Assembly: GCA_944324195.1 (NCBI GenBank)
Contig: CALUVJ010000015.1
Location: 1-33,325 of the forward strand
From: Candidatus Gastranaerophilales bacterium
Lineage (GTDB): Bacteria > Cyanobacteriota > Vampirovibrionia > Gastranaerophilales > Gastranaerophilaceae
Reading direction: 5' to 3'
DNA: 33,325 nucleotides
This document shows positions 1-7,729 of this stretch, piece after piece (position 1 is the first letter of the stretch; each line of letters starts with the position of its first letter). Position numbers and translations under genes: made by a program. Below the pieces are notes generated by a model. That model saw only the letters and a program-made list of their open reading frames with translations, was not told where the DNA came from and did no database searches.

Positions 1-1
1 C

Positions 2-715
2 AACACCAATATCGCTGCAGCTATTGATGAAATGAATCAATCTGACACCGATTTTGATACGCAAGATATTGATTATACTCAGGCCGGTAAGGACGAAAAT
101 GGTAATACTATAACAGATGAAGCTACCGGAGCTGATGTAAGCACGCTATACGCTACAGGGCAGGTTTTAACAACTAAAAAACGCGGCGCAGATTACTATA
201 TGAATCTTGCGGAAACTATGATTGACAATATGAAATCACAAATGCTTAAAAAAGCAAAAGCCATGTGTGATGCAAACGGAATAGAATTTGACAATAACGT
301 ATTTAATACATTGTTTAATAATGCGAAATCCGTAGCTATAAATGCCGGAGTTTCAGGCGTTACATCAAGCGGCAAAAAAGTCGGCGGAATTATTGGCGGC
401 TCTGCCGGAATAGCAGCCGGCGGCACCGTAGCCATAGGTGCTGCAACCGCAACCGTAGCAACTGCAGGCATAACCGCCGGTGCAACCGCAAGTGTTTTAG
501 GAGTTTCCGTTGCTGCAAGTGCTGTACCTGTAATCGGATGGGCTGCTGCCGGAATCGGAGTCTTAGCAGCAGGACTTATGTCAATATTCGGAAACGGTCA
601 TCATTCATCTTCAACACTTGACACAAGAACACTTTTGGATACTTTTACAGAACAGTTCAAAGCAAGCTTAACCGCTTGGGTTGATTCGGAAAAAGCTGAA
701 GAAAAGAATGTATAA
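2..715 (+). CDS. Gly/Ala-rich hydrophobic protein, 5'-truncated by window edge
   Basis: I do not recognise this protein. The frame is open from base 2, in frame with the first ATG at 32, so the gene probably begins upstream of the window. The visible part has an acidic, Asn/Thr-rich N-terminal stretch and then a helical segment with KSQMLKKAKAMC. Residues 114-195 (numbered from the ATG at 32) form a long Gly/Ala/Val segment with repeated GxxxG-like spacing (GGIIGGSAGIAAGG), resembling a glycine-zipper or membrane-inserting hairpin. After a short His/Ser linker comes a charged C-terminal helix. A secreted, surface or membrane-active role is possible but unproven. It ends in tandem stops (TAATAA) just before a hairpin terminator and converges with tpiA. 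Confidence 0.7.
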   Translation, partial: NTNIAAAIDEMNQSDTDFDTQDIDYTQAGKDENGNTITDEATGADVSTLYATGQVLTTKKRGADYYMNLAETMIDNMKSQMLKKAKAMCDANGIEFDNNVFNTLFNNAKSVAINAGVSGVTSSGKKVGGIIGGSAGIAAGGTVAIGAATATVATAGITAGATASVLGVSVAASAVPVIGWAAAGIGVLAAGLMSIFGNGHHSSSTLDTRTLLDTFTEQFKASLTAWVDSEKAEEKNV

Positions 716-720
716 TAAGT

Positions 721-748
721 AAAAAGGCGGGAGACTTTGTCTCCCGCC
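721..748 (-). terminator. Rho-independent terminator between converging genes
   Basis: A perfect 10-bp inverted repeat (GGCGGGAGAC at 726-735, GTCTCCCGCC at 739-748) encloses a 3-nt loop. On the minus strand the stem is followed by five U (721-725), so it fits best as the tpiA terminator. It lies 23 nt past the tpiA stop. It may also work for the plus-strand gene ending at 715, though the T-tract on that side is poor. Confidence 0.85.
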
Positions 749-771
749 TCTATTTAATGATTGACAAAAAA

Positions 772-1566
772 CTAAACACCTACTTTCATAGTGTTTGCAA
801 TAATTTCATTGAAGCTGTCAGCTTTTAAACTTGCACCGCCTACTAAAGCACCGTCAATATCTGATTGTGACATTTGTTCTTCAATTGTAGAAGGTTTAAC
901 GGAGCCGCCGTAAAGAATTCTGATTGAATCACCGGCAGAAGCAGATGAAACTTCTTTAACGACATTTCTAATCATAGCAATTACTCTGTTAGCTTCTTTA
1001 CTGTCGCAGGTTTTACCGGTACCGATTGCCCAAATTGGTTCATATGCAATAACTGATTTGGCAACTTCTTCTTCGCTTAAACCGTTTAATGCCGCGCGGA
1101 TTTGAGTTGCAATATGTTGATCAGTTACACCTGATTCTCTTTGTTCAAGAGTTTCACCGCAGCAGATAATAGGAATTAAGCCGCCTGCCAGAATAGCTTT
1201 TGCTTTTTTATTAATCATCTCATCTGTTTCAGAGAAATATTGTCTCCTTTCAGAGTGGCCGATAATTACATAAGAGCAGCCTGCATCTTTTAACATTTCA
1301 ACAGAGACTTCGCCTGTGTAAGCACCGGATTTTTCCCAGTGGCAGTTTTGAGCAGCAATAGCGATTTTGTCACCGCCGCATCCGCAGTTGCATTTTTCAG
1401 TATGAACAACATTTAATGATGTAAATACAGGTGCTATAACAATTGTAGGCAATTGAGGTGCCGTAAAATCTTTCGTAAAATTTTTAATACCTTCAAACAA
1501 AGATTTTGCTTCGTCTTGAAGTAAATTCATTTTCCAGTTCCCTGCAATAATTGGTTTTCTTGACAT
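772..1566 (-). CDS. tpiA: Triosephosphate isomerase
   Basis: This enzyme interconverts dihydroxyacetone phosphate and glyceraldehyde 3-phosphate in cytoplasmic glycolysis and gluconeogenesis. The family motifs are all present: GNWKMN at 9-14 (N10, K12), GHSERR with catalytic H104, AYEPIWAIGTGKT with catalytic E176 and the flexible loop 6, and the phosphate-binding LYGGSVKPS. At 264 aa it is slightly longer than the usual ~250. The extra length includes a Cys-rich insertion, CNCGCGG at 59-65, before the beta strand leading to AQNCHWE. A further CC pair sits at 135-136, where most homologues read CVGE. The ATG is preceded by AAGGAG seven bases upstream. It appears to be a single-gene unit with its own promoter and terminator. 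Confidence 0.97.
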   Translation of the reverse strand: MSRKPIIAGNWKMNLLQDEAKSLFEGIKNFTKDFTAPQLPTIVIAPVFTSLNVVHTEKCNCGCGGDKIAIAAQNCHWEKSGAYTGEVSVEMLKDAGCSYVIIGHSERRQYFSETDEMINKKAKAILAGGLIPIICCGETLEQRESGVTDQHIATQIRAALNGLSEEEVAKSVIAYEPIWAIGTGKTCDSKEANRVIAMIRNVVKEVSSASAGDSIRILYGGSVKPSTIEEQMSQSDIDGALVGGASLKADSFNEIIANTMKVGV

Positions 1567-1596
1567 AACGCGTCTCCTTATTTATCTAACATTTGC

Positions 1597-1625
1597 AGTG
1601 TAGAATAAACAGGCTGAAAAATCAA
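1597..1625 (-). promoter_or_regulatory. Candidate sigma70-type promoter for tpiA
   Basis: On the minus strand TTGATT (1620-1625) and TACACT (1597-1602) are separated by 17 nt. Each matches the consensus at 4 of 6 positions. Transcription would start about 24 nt before the tpiA ATG, leaving room for its AAGGAG ribosome binding site. This is a pattern match only. Confidence 0.4.
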
Positions 1626-1634
1626 GGTTAAAAA

Positions 1635-1964
1635 CTACGCTGATAATGAGGTTGAAATACCTTCCATTATATTGTAAAAATCTTCTTTCGGAAGTGTAGA
1701 CATTGTTTTCATTGCATAAGATAATAAACTTACTTTGTCATACCATCTTCTTGAATTAGAAATTTTATATAGCCCGAGAACCCTGTCAATACCTATACTA
1801 ACGTCGCATTCTTCATCTTCGTTTTCTTCACGCATTTCTTTAATCTGACGCACAACCGCTGTCAAATCACGAGAAAGCGCACGACGTCTTTCTTCATCCA
1901 TATCTTTTAATATAGCTAAAGCTTTTTCCGTATACTCATTTGAATCGTACCAACGCCTGTTCAT
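1635..1964 (-). CDS. Small charged protein of unknown function (109 aa)
   Basis: I do not recognise this gene. The predicted protein is soluble, highly charged and helical, with an Arg/Glu-rich centre (EERRRALSRD, then KEMREENEDEE). The motif RRWYD occurs twice, near the N-terminus and again around residue 73, hinting at a duplicated element. An in-frame TTG exists at 1979, but GGGAGAGG at 1971-1978 sits 6 nt before the ATG at 1964, so the ATG start is preferred. It lies 74 nt downstream of rnc and 68 nt upstream of tpiA on the same strand. There is no signal peptide or membrane segment. Confidence 0.75.
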   Translation of the reverse strand: MNRRWYDSNEYTEKALAILKDMDEERRRALSRDLTAVVRQIKEMREENEDEECDVSIGIDRVLGLYKISNSRRWYDKVSLLSYAMKTMSTLPKEDFYNIMEGISTSLSA

Positions 1965-2038
1965 CGAAACCTCTCCCAATACACATTAACATTATATTAA
2001 AACCAACATTATTTTGTATCATGCATTTGGTGGAAAAT

Positions 2039-2716
2039 TTACTCTTCATTTATTACGCCGAGTTCTCTGCAAGCCGCGTAAGCACAATTTTGCTGAGCTT
2101 CTTTTTTTGTTTTACCCTCCGCTCTTGCAATAATTTTTCCCTGCCATTCAACTTCGACCTCAAAAACCGGCTTATGTGCAGGCCCCTTTGTACCGACTGT
2201 TCTGTAAACGGGAAGTGTTTTATCTATTCCCTGGGTATACTGCTGCAAGATGTCTTTTGCATTGTATCTCACGAAATGTTTACCGACATCGTCCGCGTAA
2301 ATCATTACGTACTCTTTAATAAACTTTTCTATCCTCGCTTCTTTTCCGCTCAAATAATAAGCGCCGAGAACCGCCTCCATTGCACAGGCCAGATTTGATT
2401 CGCGCTTTCTTCCGCCTTGCTTTTCTTCACTCGGTCCGAGAATTATCTCTTTATCAATCCCGATTTTTACCGCAACCTGAGCAAGTATTGCATCGGATAC
2501 AAGAATTGAACGGATTTTTGAAAGCTCTCCTTCAGGTGCTTCAGGATAAGTTTCATACAAAAGCTTTGAAGTAAAAAGTTTCAAAACCGAATCACCGAAA
2601 AACTCCAACCGTTCATAATTTCCAAGCGGACTTAATTCATTTTCGCTCGTATAAGAAGGATGAGTCAGTGCTAATTTCACCAACTCATTCTTTTCCCCAA
2701 AAATTTTTTCTAGCAT
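2039..2716 (-). CDS. rnc: Ribonuclease III
   Basis: RNase III cleaves double-stranded RNA in rRNA and mRNA processing. The N-terminal RNase III domain carries the signature ERLEFFGDSVL at 35-45, with metal ligands E38 and D42. A C-terminal dsRNA-binding domain covers about 150-220 and ends KTKKEAQQNCAYAACREL. Length (225 aa) is normal. One oddity: the second catalytic motif, usually ADxxEA, reads ACAMEA. C111 therefore stands where E. coli has metal-binding D114, while E114 (E. coli E117) is kept. The codon is clearly TGT. The ATG lies inside the end of cdsA (ATGCTAG, 7-nt overlap), so translation is probably coupled. Confidence 0.93.
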   Translation of the reverse strand: MLEKIFGEKNELVKLALTHPSYTSENELSPLGNYERLEFFGDSVLKLFTSKLLYETYPEAPEGELSKIRSILVSDAILAQVAVKIGIDKEIILGPSEEKQGGRKRESNLACAMEAVLGAYYLSGKEARIEKFIKEYVMIYADDVGKHFVRYNAKDILQQYTQGIDKTLPVYRTVGTKGPAHKPVFEVEVEWQGKIIARAEGKTKKEAQQNCAYAACRELGVINEE

Positions 2717-3579
2717 GGAAATATTCCTCTGAATAAATCAAAAAAGTTATTCACTACAAAGAAATACAAATAATAATGAAGAACCGGAATTGTCAAAATA
2801 TAACTGTCAGTTCTGTCCAAAAATCCGCCGTGTCCCGGAAGAAGATTGCTTGAATCTTTCACCCCCGCATCACGCTTTATCATTGATTCGCACAAATCCC
2901 CAATCTGCGCAAATCCTGCAATTAAAAGCCCTATAATAATACAATGATACCAAGGAATTTGAATTATCGGACCAAAAACAAGACAGCATATCATACACAT
3001 CAGAGTTCCGCCGATAGAACCTTCAACCGTCTTATTTGGGCTGATTACTTTTGACAGCTTATGTTTGCCGAATCTCAAACCTGCATAATAGCAAAATGTG
3101 TCCGTCAAAATTACTGCAAAAAGAAGCAGCAATGCGTAACAAGCCCCCTCATAAGTAACATTTTGCTTTATAAACCCGCTATAAGTCGGATGACTGCCCA
3201 AATCTCTCAGAAACAGCAAATGAAGCGGAAACCATCCGCAATATACAAATCCAAGAATCGTTGTCGCAACATTTGCGATGTAAGGCTGCTTACCTTTAAA
3301 CAAAACCGACATAAATGCCAATATCGAGCAGGCGGAAAATGCCAGTGCAACAAGGTCAAACCTGTTAAAATATGCTAACGCAGCAAAAATTAAACTCGAA
3401 ATTATAATTATTTTAAAGCTCGGAAGAAAACCTTTATTCTTTAAAATAAACGTATATTCTCTTGCCGCTAATACAACTATTGCCAAAACCAGAGCTACGA
3501 GATACAACCCTCCAGCAATAATTGCAAACAAAGCCGCAAATCCGATAATAAGCCCGGTAAGCAGTCTTTTATTTTTCAT
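2710..3579 (-). CDS. cdsA: Phosphatidate cytidylyltransferase (CDP-diglyceride synthase)
   Basis: This membrane enzyme makes CDP-diacylglycerol from phosphatidate and CTP, the branch point of phospholipid synthesis. The C-terminal part holds the CDS family signature, SMIKRDAGVKDSSNLLPGHG followed by GFLDRTD, preceded by SPNKTVEGSIGG. The N-terminal two thirds contain several hydrophobic segments (about 7-8 predicted). The length of 289 aa is typical. The start codon shares one base with the frr stop (TAATG), and the end overlaps the rnc start by 7 nt, so frr-cdsA-rnc form a tightly coupled unit. In many bacteria uppS lies between frr and cdsA; it is absent here. Confidence 0.95.
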   Translation of the reverse strand: MKNKRLLTGLIIGFAALFAIIAGGLYLVALVLAIVVLAAREYTFILKNKGFLPSFKIIIISSLIFAALAYFNRFDLVALAFSACSILAFMSVLFKGKQPYIANVATTILGFVYCGWFPLHLLFLRDLGSHPTYSGFIKQNVTYEGACYALLLLFAVILTDTFCYYAGLRFGKHKLSKVISPNKTVEGSIGGTLMCMICCLVFGPIIQIPWYHCIIIGLLIAGFAQIGDLCESMIKRDAGVKDSSNLLPGHGGFLDRTDSYILTIPVLHYYLYFFVVNNFFDLFRGIFPC

Positions 3580-4145
3580 TATACTGTCATAACCTCTTTT
3601 TCTTTTTCACTAACAAGTGAATCAATTATCCCTACGTATTTATCAGTTAATTTTTGAATTTTATCCTGATTATCTTTTACCGCATCTTCAGGCATATTTT
3701 CTTCTTTTTCAATTTTCTTTAAAGAATCAACCATGTCGCGTCTGACATTTCTGACTGCGACTTTCGCATCTTCGCCGTACTTTTTGACTTCTTTAGCAGT
3801 TTCTTTTCTTCTCTCTTCGGTCAAAGGCGGGAAGTTTAATCTAACGCAAGTTCCATCGTTATTTGGAGTAACGCCGAGCTCTGCTTTAATAATAGCTTTT
3901 TCAAGCTCTTTCATAATGCTTTTATCAAAAGGAGTAATTACAAGTGTAGTTCCTTCGCTTACGCTAACCTGAGCCATTTGTCTGATTGGAGTCGGAGCAC
4001 CGTAGTATTCTACAATAACCTTGTCTAAAATAGCTGGATTAGCACGTCCTGTACGTACAGACGCAAATTCTTTTTTCATCTGCCCTACAGCCTTTTCCAT
4101 CTTTTCCTCGCCAAATAAATACATCTCTTCAAGAGCTTCTGACAT
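3579..4145 (-). CDS. frr: Ribosome recycling factor
   Basis: RRF works with EF-G to split post-termination ribosomes. The 188-aa length and hallmark segments match the family: SVRTGRANPAILD near the N-terminus, YYGAPTPIRQMAQVSV, and the helical C-terminal arm with LTEERRKETAKEVKKYGEDA and RNVRRD. AAGGAG lies 7 nt before the ATG. It follows pyrH by 22 nt and overlaps cdsA by one nucleotide, the conserved pyrH-frr order. Confidence 0.97.
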   Translation of the reverse strand: MSEALEEMYLFGEEKMEKAVGQMKKEFASVRTGRANPAILDKVIVEYYGAPTPIRQMAQVSVSEGTTLVITPFDKSIMKELEKAIIKAELGVTPNNDGTCVRLNFPPLTEERRKETAKEVKKYGEDAKVAVRNVRRDMVDSLKKIEKEENMPEDAVKDNQDKIQKLTDKYVGIIDSLVSEKEKEVMTV

Positions 4146-4167
4146 AATTTTCTCCTTATATAAAATA

Positions 4168-4884
4168 TTAACTTACGTACGTACCAACGGCTTCACCGTT
4201 CATAATTCTTACCAAACTGCCTTTTGCTTTAAAATCAAAAACAATAATCGGGATTTTGTTTTGTTTACATAAAGCACAAGCGGAAGTATCCATAATCTTC
4301 AATTCATTTTTAATAATGTCGTCATAAGACATGTTATCAATCTTTCTGGCTTCCGGATTCGTTTTCGGGTCGTCACTGTAAACTCCGTCAACACCGTTTT
4401 TCGCCATCAGCATAACTTCCGCATCAATCTCGGAAGCTCTGAGGGCAGATGCGGTATCTGTAGTAAAAAACGGATTTCCCGTGCCTGCAGCAAAAATTAC
4501 AACCCTGCCTTTTTCAAGATGCCTGATAGCCCTGTGCCTTACATAAGGTTCTGCAATCTGATTCATGGCAATTGCAGTTTGTACTCTGCATTCTACATTG
4601 ATTTTCTTTAATGCGCACTGCAAAACTACGGCATTCATAACAGTTGCAAGCATGCCGACGTAATCTCCGGAAGCTCTGTCCATACCAAGCTTTGCACTGT
4701 TTTTCATCCCGCGGAAAATATTTCCGCCGCCGACAACTACAGCAACTTGTGCACCCTGTTCATAAATAGATTTAATCTCATTGGAAATCATTTCAACAGG
4801 GTCATAATCTATGCCGAACTGTTGATTACCCAGCAATGCCTCCCCGCTGATTTTTAATAACACACGTTTATATTTTGTAACCAT
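4168..4884 (-). CDS. pyrH: Uridylate (UMP) kinase
   Basis: PyrH phosphorylates UMP to UDP, feeding pyrimidine nucleotide pools, and is a hexameric amino-acid-kinase-fold enzyme unlike eukaryotic UMP kinases. Visible motifs are [11 protein letters not shown] near the N-terminus (phosphate binding), [24 protein letters not shown], and [16 protein letters not shown], the kinase-fold ATP-site segment. The length of 238 aa is standard. A GAGAGG sequence precedes the ATG. It is first of the pyrH-frr-cdsA-rnc block; tsf, its usual upstream partner, is not here. Confidence 0.97.
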   Translation of the reverse strand: MVTKYKRVLLKISGEALLGNQQFGIDYDPVEMISNEIKSIYEQGAQVAVVVGGGNIFRGMKNSAKLGMDRASGDYVGMLATVMNAVVLQCALKKINVECRVQTAIAMNQIAEPYVRHRAIRHLEKGRVVIFAAGTGNPFFTTDTASALRASEIDAEVMLMAKNGVDGVYSDDPKTNPEARKIDNMSYDDIIKNELKIMDTSACALCKQNKIPIIVFDFKAKGSLVRIMNGEAVGTYVS

Positions 4885-4957
4885 TAGTAACCTCTCATTG
4901 TATTAATAGTATTAAAAACGGATACATTTGTAAAGAGGGAGAATATTTTCAGCATAA

Positions 4958-5995
4958 TTAATTTAACCCTAATTCATTATTTATTCTTTCTTTGTAATCT
5001 AAAAGAATAGGATTATTTGCTTGCTCCTCTGCAAGCTTGTTTAATTCTTTTCTTGCAAGTGCAAGATATCCGGTATCGTATAATATTATTGCTTTTAATA
5101 AATCAGCTTCAAAAAAATTATCCTGCAGCTCCTCCAGGGCTCTTTTATAATGCTTTTCCGAATAATAAAGATTCGCCAATGCAAAATGATAATTGCGATT
5201 TTCAGGATTCAACGAAATTGCATGGTTATAATACTGTTTTGCATACGCAACATCTCCCTGCTTATAATAAATATTTGCAAGATTAAAGTAATATTCATCA
5301 TTTTTCGGTCTTAGTTTTATTGCTCGTAAAACATAATTCTTTGCCGCCTTAAAATCACCGCAATAACTTGATACCGCACCATAAAAATTTAACAAATCAG
5401 GATTCTCATCATCTTGAATTAATTGCGGTAAAAGTTCTACACACTTATCCTTTTGGTTTTGAGCATAATAAACCTGCCCAAGTGTAAGTAAAACCTCCTG
5501 ATTTTCAGAATCCATATTTAAAGCTTTTTTTAAAATTTCCTCTGATTGCTTAAAATCTTTTTTATAATACAAAGCCTTTGCCTGTTCTAAATATATATAA
5601 ATATTTGGATTGCCGATTTGATATTCAAAAACTTCATCAAACTTACCCTGCAAGTTCAGCAGCTTAAATATCTCAACAAGGTCATTTACATTTTGAGATA
5701 TACAATAAATGTTTTTCGCCGTCTGCTCAGCCCTGTCAAAAGCGTTTTTACTGATAAATATTTGTTTCAAAAGCTTCAAAGCTTCTATATGCTCCGGATT
5801 TTTATTAAGAATTTGCTCAATATAACTGAGAGCCTTTTCTTCATTATGCATTTTATAATATAAATCAGCAATCTCTAATAGCAGTTCCGTACTGTCATTA
5901 TCTTCTTCTAGAGCCTTGTAAAAAACCTCTATAGCGTGTTTATAATGCCCTCTGTTCTTTAATAAAAAACCTTCTTGCAATAAATCTTTAATCAT
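4958..5995 (-). CDS. Tetratricopeptide-repeat protein (345 aa)
   Basis: The protein is almost entirely TPR helices. Typical units are ALEEDNDSTELLLEIADLYY, the segment centred on LSYIEQILNKNPEHIEALKLL, and the strong pair KLRPKNDEYYFNLANIYYKQ and SLNPENRNYHFALANLYYSE at about 228-280. There is no signal peptide or membrane segment, so it is probably cytoplasmic. TPRs mediate protein-protein contacts; the partner cannot be read from the sequence. Its start overlaps the end of the FtsB/DivIC-like gene by 8 nt, so the two are probably co-translated and a link to the division machinery is possible. The gap to pyrH is 73 nt with no obvious terminator. Confidence 0.85.
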   Translation of the reverse strand: MIKDLLQEGFLLKNRGHYKHAIEVFYKALEEDNDSTELLLEIADLYYKMHNEEKALSYIEQILNKNPEHIEALKLLKQIFISKNAFDRAEQTAKNIYCISQNVNDLVEIFKLLNLQGKFDEVFEYQIGNPNIYIYLEQAKALYYKKDFKQSEEILKKALNMDSENQEVLLTLGQVYYAQNQKDKCVELLPQLIQDDENPDLLNFYGAVSSYCGDFKAAKNYVLRAIKLRPKNDEYYFNLANIYYKQGDVAYAKQYYNHAISLNPENRNYHFALANLYYSEKHYKRALEELQDNFFEADLLKAIILYDTGYLALARKELNKLAEEQANNPILLDYKERINNELGLN

Positions 5996-6419
5996 GTTTT
6001 GTTAATCTCATAAGTCTTAAGACTAAATCTTTTTCATTTTTCTCTTCTTCAGGTTTGGTATTTATAATTACCAGAACCTCATCTTCACTTGACATTTTTA
6101 AATTGTTTCTGGCTATGGCTTCCAGACCCGTTACGTTAGAAAAATTCTTAATATTATCCTGAAGCTGCTCATTTAATGCTTTAGCCGCATTTCTTGTTTT
6201 TGTAATTTGTACAATCTTTGCCTTATATGACACTATTTTTGATATATTTAAAACCGCGCTTATTGTAATTTGAATCAGGCACAACAGCAGAATTACAGTC
6301 AAAAAAGAATAATAAAACCCGTTAGAAGAAGTCCTTTTAACCTTCTTATCATCCCTCTTTTTTTTATCCGTGTTTACAACTTTTTTAAGTTGTTTTTGCT
6401 CTTGTTTATACCGTGCCAT
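5988..6419 (-). CDS. Septum formation initiator (FtsB/DivIC-like) protein
   Basis: This is a small bitopic membrane protein of the FtsB/DivIC type, which links division proteins at the septum. It has a Lys/Arg-rich cytoplasmic N-terminus (residues 1-30). One transmembrane helix follows at about 34-57 (FYYSFLTVILLLCLIQITIS), then a coiled coil at about 64-95. The segment LEAIARNNLKMSSEDEVLVI matches the family's conserved IExxARxxLGMxxPGE-type end. The basic N-terminal extension is long for the family. No Shine-Dalgarno sequence is visible; a TATAAT lies just 10 nt upstream of the ATG, so the mRNA leader would be very short. It overlaps the following TPR gene by 8 nt. Confidence 0.8.
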   Translation of the reverse strand: MARYKQEQKQLKKVVNTDKKKRDDKKVKRTSSNGFYYSFLTVILLLCLIQITISAVLNISKIVSYKAKIVQITKTRNAAKALNEQLQDNIKNFSNVTGLEAIARNNLKMSSEDEVLVIINTKPEEEKNEKDLVLRLMRLTKHD

Positions 6420-6429
6420 ATTGTTTATA

Positions 6430-6458
6430 ATTATATAAAATTCTTTATTGAATTACAA
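6430..6458 (-). promoter_or_regulatory. Candidate promoter of the FtsB-like gene, near-leaderless
   Basis: On the minus strand TTGTAA (6453-6458) and TATAAT (6430-6435) are 17 nt apart. Predicted transcription starts at about 6423, only 3-4 nt before the ATG at 6419. No ribosome binding site is present. An alternative hexamer TATAAA at 6424-6429 would sit even closer to the ATG. Confidence 0.5.
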
Positions 6459-7172
6459 CTTAAACCCTGTAGTGAAACTCACTGCGGAACTCCTTCCGCC
6501 GTTTGAATAATATGATTGCGCCACACCCAGTTCAAACTTTAAAGAATCCGCATACTTCTTCAAAGCAGGACTATACACAAGCGTTATTTCATTTTTATTT
6601 TTTGGTGCGTTCACATAATTTGTAAAACTATCTTTCAGAGTCAATTTATCTGTAATATGCCACTCCGGCGTAACTCTTACAGTACCGTATTGACTTCCGA
6701 TATCCTGAGTAGCAGATCTTTTAAAAGTCGTATCCAGAGAAAAATACTTAGGAGCATCATACCTTAAAAATACCCCTGCTGAGGATTCCATTTGTGATAA
6801 GGAGAGTTCTTCTCCCCATAGCGTTCCGTATGTGATTCCGTGAAAACTTTCAGACAAAGTTCCGCTGAGAGGAAGAATATCTTTCATGTTATTTCTGGTT
6901 ATGGCCGCCCTTGCAAGGGCACTCCTGGGCGTGTTGGTGTTTGACTTAATATTTAAAATTTTAACCGGTATTGTTACTGAACGCTGCGGAATATTAACCT
7001 GCGGTTTTTCAATATCATCATCTAAATAAATTGTCTCAACCGGATTATCGTCATACTCAACCTGCCCTTGAAGTTTATAGGTTTCTACAACCGGTTTGAC
7101 CTCCTCTTCTTCCGAAAAAACCGGCATAAAATTTACAAACATTAAAGCTATGACAAATAATAATTTACGCAT
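6453..7172 (-). CDS. Secreted, possibly outer-membrane-associated protein of unknown function
   Basis: A clear signal peptide spans residues 1 to about 20 (MRKLLFVIALMFVNFMPVFS), followed by an acidic mature N-terminus (EEEEV). The mature protein has a proline/valine-rich linker and then alternating polar/hydrophobic segments with many aromatic residues (FLRYDAPKYFSLDTTF, GTVRVTPEWHITDKLTLKD). Such segments resemble beta strands of a small barrel or beta sandwich. It ends in SFTTGFKL. I do not recognise a named family. It sits 120 nt from, and divergent to, the ompH/skp-like gene, which would fit an envelope role. It has no Shine-Dalgarno sequence. Confidence 0.75.
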   Translation of the reverse strand: MRKLLFVIALMFVNFMPVFSEEEEVKPVVETYKLQGQVEYDDNPVETIYLDDDIEKPQVNIPQRSVTIPVKILNIKSNTNTPRSALARAAITRNNMKDILPLSGTLSESFHGITYGTLWGEELSLSQMESSAGVFLRYDAPKYFSLDTTFKRSATQDIGSQYGTVRVTPEWHITDKLTLKDSFTNYVNAPKNKNEITLVYSPALKKYADSLKFELGVAQSYYSNGGRSSAVSFTTGFKL

Positions 7173-7178
7173 AGTTAT

Positions 7179-7184
7179 ATTTTA
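7179..7184 (-). promoter_or_regulatory. -10-like hexamer exactly 6 nt before the start codon
   Basis: TAAAAT (5 of 6 to TATAAT) on the minus strand is followed by 6 nt and then the ATG at 7172. Transcription would begin at the A of the start codon. No Shine-Dalgarno sequence is present, so a leaderless mRNA is proposed. Confidence 0.45.
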
Positions 7185-7291
7185 AATTAAATAAACATGG
7201 TTTTCAATTATTTTTTACCCTACAGGAGAATGTTTTTTTATTCAAATTTAAATAATAAATAAATAAGAATTTTAAGGAGGAAAACTATTTT

Positions 7292-7723
7292 ATGAAAAAA
7301 AGTATTTTAATTTTATCTATGGGGGTATTTATGATTTCAAATAATGTATTTGCTGCAGAAAATATTGCGGTTGTCGACTTACAAAAAATTGTAAGTAATT
7401 CCGGGCAAGTTAAACAATTAAAACTTGAACACGAAAAGAAAATGGAAGAATTAAATAAAATAATCGTAAATGCCAGAGGAGAGATATCTAATACAACTGA
7501 CAGTGCCAAGATACTTCAACTGGAAGAGAAATATACAAACGAATTCAATGCAAAAAAAGCCGCGCTGGAAAAAGATTACAGCAATCGCCTAAACGCTATT
7601 GAAAAAAGCATAAAAGATGAAATCGCTAAAAAAGCCCAGCAAGATAATTATGATTACGTTTTCGCCAAAAGTGTCATGTTATACGGCGGTAAAGATATTA
7701 CAAATGATATAAAAGTCAAGTAG
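7292..7723 (+). CDS. OmpH/Skp-family periplasmic chaperone-like protein
   Basis: Skp/OmpH proteins hold unfolded outer-membrane proteins in the periplasm. The 143-aa product has a signal peptide (MKKSILILSMGVFMISNNVFAA, cleavage near residue 22). The family's start IAVVDLQKIVSNSGQVKQLK follows, then a long charged coiled-coil region (about 50-115) and a short C-terminal strand region. AAGGAGG at 7274-7280 precedes the ATG. Its outer-membrane assembly partner genes (bamA, lpxD) are not adjacent. It converges with the uracil-DNA glycosylase gene across a repeat-bearing gap. Confidence 0.85.
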   Translation: MKKSILILSMGVFMISNNVFAAENIAVVDLQKIVSNSGQVKQLKLEHEKKMEELNKIIVNARGEISNTTDSAKILQLEEKYTNEFNAKKAALEKDYSNRLNAIEKSIKDEIAKKAQQDNYDYVFAKSVMLYGGKDITNDIKVK

Positions 7724-7729
7724 AATGGC

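Noticed and set aside
1940..2398. Plus-strand frame of 152 codons antisense to rnc
   Set aside because: It lies opposite a well-supported RNase III gene and has no domain or ribosome binding site. The same applies to the other antisense frames over tpiA, cdsA, frr, the acyl-CoA synthetase and SulP.
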